This document shows, piece after piece, positions 1 through 6,955 of a DNA stretch of 9,637 nucleotides (the first letter of the stretch is position 1; each line of letters begins with the position of its first letter). Both the position numbers and the translations under genes were made by a program. This stretch comes from Chloroflexota bacterium. GTDB lineage: Bacteria > Chloroflexota > Limnocylindria > Limnocylindrales > CSP1-4. The notes beneath the pieces are model-generated. The model was not told the origin of the DNA. It saw only the letters and a program-made list of their open reading frames with translations, and searched no databases. The DNA lies in assembly GCA_021786915.1 (NCBI GenBank), contig JAJYMP010000696.1:1-9637 (forward strand), given 5' to 3'.

Positions 1-480
1 ATCGACTGCGGCCGGTGCGCCAACGTGTGCGCCGAGGTGGTGGGCGCAGCCTGCTACGACTTCATGCGGACCGGCTTCGACGCCCTGGTCACCACGCCGC
101 TCGACATGAGCCTCAACGACACGCCCTGCGTGTCCTGCGGCCGGTGCGCGGAGACGTGCCCGACGGGCGCCCTGATGCCCAAGCCGCGCGTGCTCCAGAA
201 GTACGAGGTCGACGAGAGCCGCTGCATCCTGTGCGGCATCTGTGTCGACGCCTGCCCTTACGACGCCGTCCGCGACAGCGACCAGTTCGAGCTCAGCCAC
301 ACGTCCCGCGAGGAGCCGATGATCGACCTCCTCGCGCTGGCCACGGTCGAGCGCGAGACGGAGATGAGCTACATCCGCCGCGAGCGCGACTGGGCCGAGC
401 GGGCCCGGGCCGAGGGCCGTCTCCTCGACGACGCACGACGCCTGCCCGTCCTGCCAGCCTCGTTGACCGGACAGCGCTGA
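1..480 (+). CDS. Complex I iron-sulfur subunit, NuoG/HoxU-NuoI-like hybrid (5' partial)
   Basis: The frame is open from base 1 to a TGA at 478-480, leaving 159 C-terminal residues. Three ferredoxin-type motifs are visible. The first, Cys3/6/10, lacks only its first Cys, which would lie one residue upstream of the window. The others are Cys43/46/49/53-Pro and Cys75/78/81/85-Pro. The first two, with CPTGALMPKPR after the second, match the [4Fe-4S] region of NuoG, HoxU and the formate dehydrogenase alpha N-terminus. The third motif and the following DQFELSHTSRE segment resemble the C-terminal half of NuoI. The protein probably carries electrons between the NADH side and quinone in the peripheral arm of complex I; this is inferred from the motifs and from lying directly before nuoJ, where nuoI usually sits. 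A charged tail (about residues 117-147) follows. The missing N-terminus would show whether a [2Fe-2S] domain is present. Calling it simply nuoI or nuoG would hide the mixture. Confidence 0.8.
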   Translation: MDCGRCANVCAEVVGAACYDFMRTGFDALVTTPLDMSLNDTPCVSCGRCAETCPTGALMPKPRVLQKYEVDESRCILCGICVDACPYDAVRDSDQFELSHTSREEPMIDLLALATVERETEMSYIRRERDWAERARAEGRLLDDARRLPVLPASLTGQR

Positions 481-489
481 GAGGGACGT

Positions 490-1026
490 GTGACGCTACC
501 TCCTACGATCCCGTTCCTGGGGTTCGGCTGGAATGACCTGCTGTTCCTGGTTCTCGCCGCCTCCATGGTGGTCGGCGGGCTGGCCGTGGTGCTGCAGCGG
601 GACATCATCCGCAGCGGCCTTGCGATGATCTTCTGCTTCGCCGCGCTGGCGGGGCTGTACGTCACGCTCGGGACGCCCGTGGTGGCCGGCGCGCAGGTGC
701 TGGTCTACATCGGGGCGATCAGCGTGCTGGTGCTGTTCGCGATCATGCTCACCCAGACGAAGGCGGCGCCCAGGGCCCTGGTGTTCCAGACCCAGGCCCT
801 GCCGGCGGCGATCGCGGCGGTGGTCCTCGCGGTGCTGATCGGGCTCACCGTCGTGTCCACCAACTGGCCGCAGCAGGCGGCGACGACCGCGGTGGCGGCA
901 GCGGACCTGGCCGCGAAGCTGTTCTCCGCGTACACCCTGCCGTTCGAGGTCGTGAGCGTCCTGCTGCTGGCCGCGGTGGTCGGCGGCGTGTTCCTCGCCA
1001 AGCGCGAGCGCGGGGAGGCCGACTGA
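490..1026 (+). CDS. nuoJ: NADH-quinone oxidoreductase subunit J
   Basis: This is a 178-residue membrane protein of the complex I membrane arm (ND6 homologue), which helps couple quinone reduction to proton movement. Five hydrophobic segments are visible at about 17-35, 42-60, 66-87, 104-122 and 153-171. The third contains VYIGAISVLVLF, matching the conserved ND6/NuoJ helix that forms the pi-bulge in solved structures. The last begins PFEVVSVLLLAAVVG, also typical of the family. The GTG start is chosen because GAGG at 481-484 lies five bases upstream and the Fe-S gene stops nine bases before. The length is normal for the family and lacks the long C-terminal extension seen in many actinobacterial NuoJ proteins. 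The stop codon overlaps the nuoK start by one base (TGATG). Confidence 0.95.
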   Translation: MTLPPTIPFLGFGWNDLLFLVLAASMVVGGLAVVLQRDIIRSGLAMIFCFAALAGLYVTLGTPVVAGAQVLVYIGAISVLVLFAIMLTQTKAAPRALVFQTQALPAAIAAVVLAVLIGLTVVSTNWPQQAATTAVAAADLAAKLFSAYTLPFEVVSVLLLAAVVGGVFLAKRERGEAD

Positions 1027-1358
1027 TGCTGAGCTTCCTCAACGGCATCTCGCAGAACCTCGACATGTACCTGGTCCTGTCGGGGATCCTGTTCGCGATC
1101 GGCTCGTTCGGGTTCCTCGCCCGGCGCAACGCGATCAGCATGCTGATGTCGATCGAGCTGATGGTCAACGCCGTCAACCTCGCGTTCATCGCGTTCGGCG
1201 CCTTCAGCCCCAGCCTCGCCGCCGACGCCGGCGTCATCGCGCTGATCGTCATCGCCTCGGCCGCGGCCGAGGCGACGGTGGGCCTCGCGATCGTGATCGC
1301 CATCTACCGCAACAAGAAGACGCCGCTCGTCGACGAGTACGACGCGATGCGGCAGTAG
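1026..1358 (+). CDS. nuoK: NADH-quinone oxidoreductase subunit K
   Basis: This 110-residue, three-helix membrane subunit (ND4L homologue) is part of the first proton channel of complex I. The two conserved membrane glutamates are present: Glu44 in MSIELMVNAVNL (E. coli Glu36) and Glu82 in SAAAEATVGLAI (E. coli Glu72). The loop between helices 2 and 3 is about two residues longer than in E. coli. The ATG overlaps the last base of nuoJ, and GGGGAGG at 1012-1018 lies seven bases upstream, so this start is preferred to the internal Met14, although it adds about eight residues at the N-terminus. The C-terminus (NKKTPLVDEYDAMRQ) is hydrophilic. It is translationally coupled to nuoJ and followed by nuoL after ten bases. 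Confidence 0.95.
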   Translation: MLSFLNGISQNLDMYLVLSGILFAIGSFGFLARRNAISMLMSIELMVNAVNLAFIAFGAFSPSLAADAGVIALIVIASAAAEATVGLAIVIAIYRNKKTPLVDEYDAMRQ

Positions 1359-1368
1359 GGGCCGGGCC

Positions 1369-3357
1369 ATGCCGTACGAGACGCTGATCCCGCTGATCCC
1401 GCTGCTGCCCATCCTCGGCTTCGGCTTCACGGCGCTGTTCGGGCGCCGCCTCCAGCTGCGGTACGGGCGCCAGGCCGCCGAGATCGTCCCGGTGGGGCTG
1501 GTCATCGCGATCTGGGTGATCGCCATGATCGTCGTGGTGCCCGCGCTCCAGCACACCGATCCCTTCCCTGCGGACAAGGGCCTCGACGTCAAGCTCTGGA
1601 CGTGGATCCCGGCCGGCAACCTGCAGGTGGACATGGGCTTCCATGTCGACGCGCTGACCGCCTGCCTCCTGATCGTGGTCACCACGATCGGCATGCTCGT
1701 GCACATCTACTCGATCGGGTACATGGCGCACGACAAGGCGACCTGGCGGTTCTTCGCCTACCTGAACCTGTTCATGTTCTCGATGCTCATCCTGGTCCTG
1801 GCGAACAACTGGCTGCTGGTGTTCGCCGGCTGGGAACTGGTGGGCCTGTCGAGCTACGCGCTGATCGGGTTCTGGTACCACAAGCGCTCCGCGGCCCTCG
1901 CGGCCAAGAAGGCGTTCATCGTCAACCGCGTCGGCGACGTCGGGTTCGCGCTGGGGATCATGGCGATCTTCGTGAACACCGGGACGCTCAACATCCAGGA
2001 GTCGCTCGCCAAGCTGATCGCCCCGGGCGCCGTGCTGACCGTGCCGGTCACGATCGTCGCCCTGCTCGTGTTCGCGGGCGCGATGGGCAAGAGCGCCCAG
2101 TTCCCGCTCCACGTCTGGCTCCCGGACGCGATGGAGGGCCCCACCCCGGTGTCCGCCCTCATCCACGCGGCCACGATGGTCAACGCGGGCGTGTACCTCA
2201 TCGCGCGGGCCAACCCGCTGTTCTCGTCCGCGCCCGAGGCGATGGTCGTGGTGGCCGGCATCGGCATCTTCACCGCCATCCTCGCGGCCTCGATCGCGTT
2301 CACCCAGACCGACATCAAACGCGTGCTCGCCTTCTCGACCCTGTCCCAGCTCGGCTACATGTTCGCGGCGCTCGGCGTGGGGGCGTACGCCGCGGCGATC
2401 TTCCACCTCATGACCCAAGGCTTCTTCAAGGGCCTGCTGTTCCTGGGCTCGGGCTCCGTGATCCACAGCGTGGACGGCGAGCAGGACATGAACCGCATGG
2501 GCGGCCTGTGGCGAAAGATCCCGATCACCCACGCGACGATGCTCATCGGAACCATCGCGATCGCCGGCATCCCGCCGCTCGCGGGCTTCTTCTCGAAGGA
2601 CGAGATCCTGGGCGAGGCCTTCAAGAGCGGCTTCTACTGGGTGTGGGGCATCGGCGTGATCGTCGCGATCATGACCGCGTTCTACATGTGGCGCCTGATG
2701 GGCAAGACGTTCTACGGCGAGTCCCGCGTGGACCCGGCCGTGGCGCCCAAGGTCCACGAGTCCGCCTGGCAGATGACGCTGCCGCTCATCCTGCTCGCGA
2801 TCCCGTCGGCGTTCCTCGGACTGGCCATCGGCCTGCCGCTGGGGAACGGCCTGCTGGTCGGCTGGCTGAAGCCGGTCTTCGAGGAGTCGGAGAAGATCCT
2901 CAACCGACCACCCGTCGCGGACACGGTCTTCGGCATGCCGACGGACGCCGCGCTGATCGGCGTGAGCGTGATCGCCGCGCTGCTCGGCCTCGTGGTCGGC
3001 ATCGTCCTGTTCGGCGCCTTCCGACGGCCGGTCCGGCAGAAGCAGGTCGACGCCATCTCGAACGCCAACGGCGCCACGCGGTTCCTCTACCGCGCCTCGC
3101 TCAACAAGTGGTGGTTCGACGAGCTCAACGACCTGCTGTTCATCCGGATCGGCGGTCGTGTCGCCGCGTTCCTGTGGTGGTTCGACCGGACCATCGTGGA
3201 CGGGACCGTCAACGGCGTCGGCACTGTCGTCAAGGACGCGGGCACCGGGCTGCGGCAGATCCAGACGGGCCGCGTCCAGAACTACGCCCTGGGCATCGCG
3301 ATCGGCCTGATCGTGATGGCGGGCTCCTTCCTCCTGATCGTGGGGCAGCCTCGATGA
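1369..3357 (+). CDS. nuoL: NADH-quinone oxidoreductase subunit L
   Basis: This 662-residue distal antiporter-like subunit (ND5 homologue) pumps protons and carries the long lateral helix that spans the membrane arm. Key residues are in place: Glu156 in FAGWELVGLSSYALIGF (E. coli Glu144), Lys241 in GAMGKSAQFPLHVWLPDA (E. coli Lys229) and Lys410 in AGFFSKDEILGE (E. coli Lys399). The C-terminal part carries the family hallmark WWFDELNDLLF, then a long amphipathic region (RTIVDGTVNGV, LRQIQTGRVQNYA) and a final hydrophobic helix, consistent with the lateral helix and its anchor. Length is normal. The ATG follows nuoK by ten bases, with a purine-rich GGGG at 1358-1361 as a modest ribosome site. 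The end overlaps nuoM by four bases (ATGA). Confidence 0.97.
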   Translation: MPYETLIPLIPLLPILGFGFTALFGRRLQLRYGRQAAEIVPVGLVIAIWVIAMIVVVPALQHTDPFPADKGLDVKLWTWIPAGNLQVDMGFHVDALTACLLIVVTTIGMLVHIYSIGYMAHDKATWRFFAYLNLFMFSMLILVLANNWLLVFAGWELVGLSSYALIGFWYHKRSAALAAKKAFIVNRVGDVGFALGIMAIFVNTGTLNIQESLAKLIAPGAVLTVPVTIVALLVFAGAMGKSAQFPLHVWLPDAMEGPTPVSALIHAATMVNAGVYLIARANPLFSSAPEAMVVVAGIGIFTAILAASIAFTQTDIKRVLAFSTLSQLGYMFAALGVGAYAAAIFHLMTQGFFKGLLFLGSGSVIHSVDGEQDMNRMGGLWRKIPITHATMLIGTIAIAGIPPLAGFFSKDEILGEAFKSGFYWVWGIGVIVAIMTAFYMWRLMGKTFYGESRVDPAVAPKVHESAWQMTLPLILLAIPSAFLGLAIGLPLGNGLLVGWLKPVFEESEKILNRPPVADTVFGMPTDAALIGVSVIAALLGLVVGIVLFGAFRRPVRQKQVDAISNANGATRFLYRASLNKWWFDELNDLLFIRIGGRVAAFLWWFDRTIVDGTVNGVGTVVKDAGTGLRQIQTGRVQNYALGIAIGLIVMAGSFLLIVGQPR

Positions 3358-4898
3358 CCGGCTCCGGCCTCGTGACGCTCGTCACCTTCCTGCCGCTCGT
3401 CGGCGCCGTCGCGGTGGCGTTCACGAAGGGCGAGAGGGCGAACCAGGCGCGCTACGTCGCGCTGGGCTTCGCCCTCCTGACCTGGGTCCTGTCGCTCGCG
3501 ATGCTGACCCAGTTCGTGAGCAGCCCCGGCAGCACCCAGTTCATCGACCAGGCGCCGTGGATCCCGGCCTTCGGCATCCAGTACAAGGTGGGCGCCGACG
3601 GCCTCTCGATGGTCCTGGTGGTGCTGACCACCACGCTGTCGTGGATCAGCATCCTCGCCTCCTTCTCGCCGATCCAGAACCGGGTGAAGGAGTACATGAT
3701 CTCGTTCCTGGTGCTCGAGGTCGGCATGACCGGCGTGTTCGTGGCCCAGGACCTGTTCCTGTTCTACATCTTCTGGGAGATCGTCCTGGTCCCGATGTAC
3801 CTGATCATCGGGATCTGGGGCGGCAAGAACCGCATCTACGCGACGATCAAGTTCGTCCTGTACACGCTCGTCGGCTCGCTGCTGATGCTGGTCGCGATCC
3901 TGGCGACCGCGTTCCTCTACCAGTCGGGCCACAACGGGTCGTGGGCCAATGCCTTCGACCTGGCGTCGCTGGTGGCGTGGGCGGGCCAGGGGCACTACAG
4001 CGGCACCTTCGGGGTCCTCGCCTTCGGCGCCTTCGCGCTGGCGTTCGCGATCAAGGTGCCGATGTTCCCGTTCCACACCTGGCTCCCCGACGCCCACGTC
4101 GAGGCGCCGACGGCGGGCTCGGTGATCCTGGCCGGTGTCCTGCTCAAGCTGGGCGGCTACGGCTTCATCCGGTTCGCGATCCCGCTGTTCCCCGAGGCCG
4201 CCCACACCTGGGCGCCGCTGATCATCGTGCTCAGCCTGATCGGCATCATCTACGGCGCGATCGTGGCCCTGGTGCAGCCGGACCTCAAGAAGCTGGTCGC
4301 GTACTCCTCGGTCAGCCACATGGGCTTCGTGACCCTGGGCATCTTCACGTTCCAGCAGCAGGCGCTGCAGGGCGCGATCCTCCAGATGGTCAACCACGGG
4401 CTCATCACCGGCGCCCTGTTCCTGCTCGTGGGCGTGATCTACGAGCGGACCCACGACCGGACCATCGCCAAGATGGGCGGCCTGGGCGCGGCAGTGCCGG
4501 TGTACTCGGCGGCCCTCGGGTTCTTCGTCTTCGCCTCGGTTGGGCTGCCCGGCCTGTCCGGGTTCGTGGGCGAGTTCCTCACCCTGCTGGGCACCTTCGC
4601 CGCCCTGCCGATCGCGGCGGTGGTCGCGACCTTCGTGATGATCCTCGCCGCGGGCTACCTGCTCTGGATGTTCCAGCGGTTGGCGTTCGGCGAGCTGTCC
4701 GAGTTCCTCAAGGGCCTCGGCGGCCACCTGACGGACATGAAGCCCATCGAGGCCATGACGCTGGTGCCGCTCGGCACGCTCGTGGTGGTGTTCGGGCTGT
4801 ACCCGGGCCTGGTCCTCAACGTGATCTCGGGCTCGGTGGAGACGACCATCCGCTACGCGCAGCAGGCCGCGCCCATCGCCCTCGGGCTGTGGCGGTAG
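3354..4898 (+). CDS. nuoM: NADH-quinone oxidoreductase subunit M
   Basis: This is a 514-residue antiporter-like proton-pumping subunit (ND4 homologue), close to the 509 residues of E. coli NuoM, with about 14 hydrophobic segments. The start is the ATG in the ATGA overlap with the nuoL stop. There is no strong ribosome site, so coupling to nuoL is likely. The same frame stays open far upstream, but that part lies antisense-like within nuoL and is not coding. Conserved residues are Glu142 in FYIFWEIVLVPMYLIIGIWG (E. coli Glu144), Lys234 in AFAIKVPMFPFHTWLPDAH (E. coli Lys234), Lys265 in LLKLGGYG (E. coli Lys265) and Glu407 in LSGFVGEFLTL (E. coli Glu407). The pattern is that of an active pump. 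The stop TAG forms part of the nuoN ribosome site. Confidence 0.97.
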   Translation: MTGSGLVTLVTFLPLVGAVAVAFTKGERANQARYVALGFALLTWVLSLAMLTQFVSSPGSTQFIDQAPWIPAFGIQYKVGADGLSMVLVVLTTTLSWISILASFSPIQNRVKEYMISFLVLEVGMTGVFVAQDLFLFYIFWEIVLVPMYLIIGIWGGKNRIYATIKFVLYTLVGSLLMLVAILATAFLYQSGHNGSWANAFDLASLVAWAGQGHYSGTFGVLAFGAFALAFAIKVPMFPFHTWLPDAHVEAPTAGSVILAGVLLKLGGYGFIRFAIPLFPEAAHTWAPLIIVLSLIGIIYGAIVALVQPDLKKLVAYSSVSHMGFVTLGIFTFQQQALQGAILQMVNHGLITGALFLLVGVIYERTHDRTIAKMGGLGAAVPVYSAALGFFVFASVGLPGLSGFVGEFLTLLGTFAALPIAAVVATFVMILAAGYLLWMFQRLAFGELSEFLKGLGGHLTDMKPIEAMTLVPLGTLVVVFGLYPGLVLNVISGSVETTIRYAQQAAPIALGLWR

Positions 4899-4902
4899 GA
4901 GG
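4896..4902 (+). promoter_or_regulatory. Ribosome binding site of nuoN, sharing the nuoM stop codon
   Basis: TAGGAGG includes the nuoM stop codon TAG and lies six bases before the GTG of nuoN. It is the best Shine-Dalgarno match in the operon and decides in favour of that GTG start. The arrangement suggests that ribosomes ending nuoM can re-initiate on nuoN. Confidence 0.85.
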
Positions 4903-4908
4903 CAACTG

Positions 4909-6420
4909 GTGAACCTCTCGGTGAGTCCCACCGACGCAGTCGCGATGGCCCCGTTCATCGCCGCGGTCCTCGTGGCCGCCGCGGTGATCCTCGTCGACTT
5001 CGTGTGGCCGGGCCGCAAGACGGCAGCGCTCCTGACGACGTTCGCGGGCCTCGCCATCGTGGCCGCGCTGATCGTGGTGGCGGACCAGGGGGCTCGGAAC
5101 TCCCAGAACGGCGTCACGACCGTCTTCGACGGCTCCTACCGGGTGGACTCGCTGACCACGTTCCTGGACCTGCTGTTCGTCTCGATCGCGGGCCTGACCG
5201 CGGCGTTCGCCCCGGACTACCTCGGTGAGCGGCGGCTGCCCGTGGCCGAGTTCAACGCGACCCTGCTGTTCGCGATGACGGGCGCCATGCTGCTCGCCGG
5301 CTCCGCCGACCTCATCGTGCTGTTCCTCGGCCTCGAGCTGATGGTGCTCCCGGGCTACCTGCTCGCGGGCTTCCACAAGAACGACGGCTTCTCGACCGAG
5401 GGCGCGATCAAGTACTTCCTGCTGGGCTCGTTCAGCTCGGCGATCTTCCTGTTCGGCCTCGCGTTCGTGTTCGGCATGACGGGCACCACCCGCATCGACG
5501 GCGTCGCGAGCCACCTGACCGCGATCGTCGCCGGGAAGGCGCCGTTCAGCCCGGCGCTCGGGATGGGCCTCGCGTTCCTCACGACGGGCGTCGCGTTCAA
5601 GATCGCGGCGGTCCCGTTCCACTACTGGACGCCTGACGCCTACCAGGGCTCCCCGACCCCGGTCACCGGCTACCTCTCGGTGGGCCCCAAGGTCGGTGCC
5701 TTCGCGCTGATCATCCGGCTGTTCGCCGGTGCGCTGCTGCCGATGGCGGTGCAGTGGAACATCGTGATCATCGTCCTCGCGGCCACCACGATGACGCTCG
5801 GCAACCTCGTGGCGCTGACGCAGGACAACGTCAAGCGGATGCTGGCGTACTCGTCCATCGCCCACACCGGCTACATGCTGGTGGGGTTCGCGGCGTTCGC
5901 CGCCGGCCAGGCGCAGGGCCTCGAGGGGCTCCTCTACTACGGCGCCGCGTACACGTTCATGAACCTCGGCGCGTTCGCCGTGATCGCCTCGATCCAGCGC
6001 CGCACCGGCATCACCAGCAACCTCTCCACCTTCGCGGGGCTCGTCCGCCGCGAGCCCGCGCTCGCCTGGCTGATGACGCTGTTCCTCCTCTCGCTCACCG
6101 GCATCCCGCCGACGGCCGGCTTCTTCGGCAAGTTCTACGTGATCCTCGCGGCCGTCCAGGCCGGGAGCACGAACCCGTGGCTGACCGGCCTAGCCGTGCT
6201 GGCGATGCTCAACGCGGCTGCGGCGGCGTTCTACTACCTGCGGGTCGTGGTCTACATGTTCATGCGCGACCCGGCCGAGGAGGTCACCGCGACCGGCCAC
6301 GGGCGCCTGGTCTGGGCGGGCCTGACCGTCTCGACCGTCATGACGATCACGCTCGGGCTGTTCCCGGGCGTGCTGCTCGGCATGGTGTCGACGGCCGCGG
6401 CAGCCGTCCACATCAACTAG
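4909..6420 (+). CDS. nuoN: NADH-quinone oxidoreductase subunit N
   Basis: This is a 503-residue antiporter-like subunit (ND2 homologue), the third proton pump of the membrane arm, with about 14 hydrophobic segments. Conserved charges are Glu143 in LFLGLELMVLPGYLLAGF (E. coli Glu133), Lys231 in GVAFKIAAVPFHYWTPDAYQ (E. coli Lys217), Lys261 in LSVGPKVGAFALI (E. coli Lys247) and Lys408 in AGFFGKFYVIL (E. coli Lys395). The motif DNVKRMLAYSSIAHTGYMLVG is typical of NuoN. GTG is the start, set by the TAGGAGG six bases upstream. It is the last gene of the nuo cluster, and a hairpin about 20 bases past its TAG probably ends the transcript. Confidence 0.97.
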   Translation: MNLSVSPTDAVAMAPFIAAVLVAAAVILVDFVWPGRKTAALLTTFAGLAIVAALIVVADQGARNSQNGVTTVFDGSYRVDSLTTFLDLLFVSIAGLTAAFAPDYLGERRLPVAEFNATLLFAMTGAMLLAGSADLIVLFLGLELMVLPGYLLAGFHKNDGFSTEGAIKYFLLGSFSSAIFLFGLAFVFGMTGTTRIDGVASHLTAIVAGKAPFSPALGMGLAFLTTGVAFKIAAVPFHYWTPDAYQGSPTPVTGYLSVGPKVGAFALIIRLFAGALLPMAVQWNIVIIVLAATTMTLGNLVALTQDNVKRMLAYSSIAHTGYMLVGFAAFAAGQAQGLEGLLYYGAAYTFMNLGAFAVIASIQRRTGITSNLSTFAGLVRREPALAWLMTLFLLSLTGIPPTAGFFGKFYVILAAVQAGSTNPWLTGLAVLAMLNAAAAAFYYLRVVVYMFMRDPAEEVTATGHGRLVWAGLTVSTVMTITLGLFPGVLLGMVSTAAAAVHIN

Positions 6421-6440
6421 TCAGACCCGGTCAGCTCGTC

Positions 6441-6461
6441 GCGGGGGCTTCGGCTCCCCGC
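6441..6461. terminator. UUCG-capped hairpin after nuoN
   Basis: GCGGGG (6441-6446) pairs with CCCCGC (6456-6461). Inside, GC-TTCG-GC closes a UUCG tetraloop, leaving one unpaired T at 6455. The stem is about eight base pairs. It lies between the ends of nuoN (+) and the converging small gene at 6485 (-). No T-tract follows on either strand, so it may act as a rho-assisted or processing structure rather than a classical intrinsic terminator. Bases 6421-6484 hold no gene. Confidence 0.6.
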
Positions 6462-6484
6462 CGGACGTGCGCCCGGGGCCAGCG

Positions 6485-6886
6485 TCAGGGGGTCGACTGG
6501 CGCCAGGCGACCGCTCCACGGGTGTCACGCCCCGCCGGCAGCGGTACGATCAACGCCTGGTCGGGGGCGGTGGCCGCGCCGCCCGATCCGGACGGAGCCG
6601 CCGACGCCGGTGCCGATGATGCCGGAGCCGCCGATGCCGGTGCCGATGACGGCGCAACTGGCGAAGCCGACGACGCCGACGGGACGGCGCCGCTCGAACT
6701 CGGGGTCGGCGGGGCCGTGGGCGCGATCGTCGGGCTGGGTGACGGCGTCGCGATGACGAGCGGCGACGGCGTGGGCTGCACGGGGGCCGGCGGCGGGGGG
6801 AGCAGGGCCACGGCGCCGCCCACCATGAGGCCGCCGACGATCGCGCCCAGGACAAGCCCGGTCCCGATTGCCACCTTGGTGCCCAT
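6485..6886 (-). CDS. Membrane-anchored Pro/Ala/Ser-rich hypothetical protein
   Basis: The product is 133 residues and not a family I recognise. It starts MGTKVAIG, followed by one hydrophobic segment at about residues 6-30, then a low-complexity stretch rich in Pro, Ser, Ala and Thr (for example PTPSPLVIATPSPSPTIAP), and ends VAWRQSTP. This looks like a single-pass or signal-anchored protein whose tail lies outside the membrane as an extended linker. There is no lipobox Cys and no C-terminal LPxTG-type sorting signal. The ATG at 6886 is chosen over an in-frame GTG at 6892 because a TACGCT box ends seven bases before it, as in leaderless transcripts; GGAGG at 6906-6910 is too far for a normal ribosome site. 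The frame stays open upstream to 7693, but that part lies under the sortase-like gene. The linker composition resembles those of the two neighbouring sortase-like proteins, hinting at a shared envelope role. Confidence 0.6.
   Translation of the reverse strand: MGTKVAIGTGLVLGAIVGGLMVGGAVALLPPPPAPVQPTPSPLVIATPSPSPTIAPTAPPTPSSSGAVPSASSASPVAPSSAPASAAPASSAPASAAPSGSGGAATAPDQALIVPLPAGRDTRGAVAWRQSTP
6594..6653. repeat. 30-bp tandem duplication within the Pro/Ala/Ser-rich gene
   Basis: Two adjacent 30-bp units (6594-6623 and 6624-6653) match at 27 of 30 positions. On the minus strand they encode ten residues twice (SSAPASAAPA, then SSAPASAAPS). It is an in-frame repeat of the low-complexity tail and may vary in copy number between strains. 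Confidence 0.8.
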
Positions 6887-6955
6887 CTCCACGAGCGTAC
6901 CAGCACCTCCGGGCGGAGGCGGGCCGCCGACGACGGGCGCTACCATTCGGGCGCC
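6887..6955. promoter_or_regulatory. Divergent promoter region with leaderless-type -10 boxes
   Basis: This 69-base gap separates two diverging genes. On the plus strand TACCAT (6941-6946) ends nine bases before the ATG at 6956. On the minus strand TACGCT (6893-6898) ends seven bases before the ATG at 6886. Both fit the loose TAnnnT -10 pattern of high-GC bacteria, and neither start has a well-spaced ribosome site, so leaderless or nearly leaderless transcripts are inferred. No convincing -35 element is visible. Between them lies a small dyad, CCTCCG-GG-CGGAGG (6906-6919), which could be an operator. In so GC-rich a sequence short matches of this kind can arise by chance. Confidence 0.35.

Noticed and set aside
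1249..2757. Long minus-strand open frame across nuoK and nuoL
   Set aside because: It is rich in Arg, Asp, His and Glu with no recognisable domain and lies opposite well-conserved nuo genes; such frames arise from GC-rich third positions.
3282..5117. Very long minus-strand open frame opposite nuoM and nuoN
   Set aside because: Same reason: biased composition, no motif, and the plus strand carries conserved NuoM and NuoN residues throughout.
6494..6550. LPAG near the end of the Pro/Ala/Ser-rich protein as a sortase sorting signal
   Set aside because: There is no LPxTG or LAxTG match and no following hydrophobic segment and basic tail, so it is not a cell-wall sorting signal.
6594..6653. Tandem 30-bp repeat as a CRISPR fragment
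   Set aside because: The units are directly adjacent with no spacers and encode an in-frame peptide repeat.
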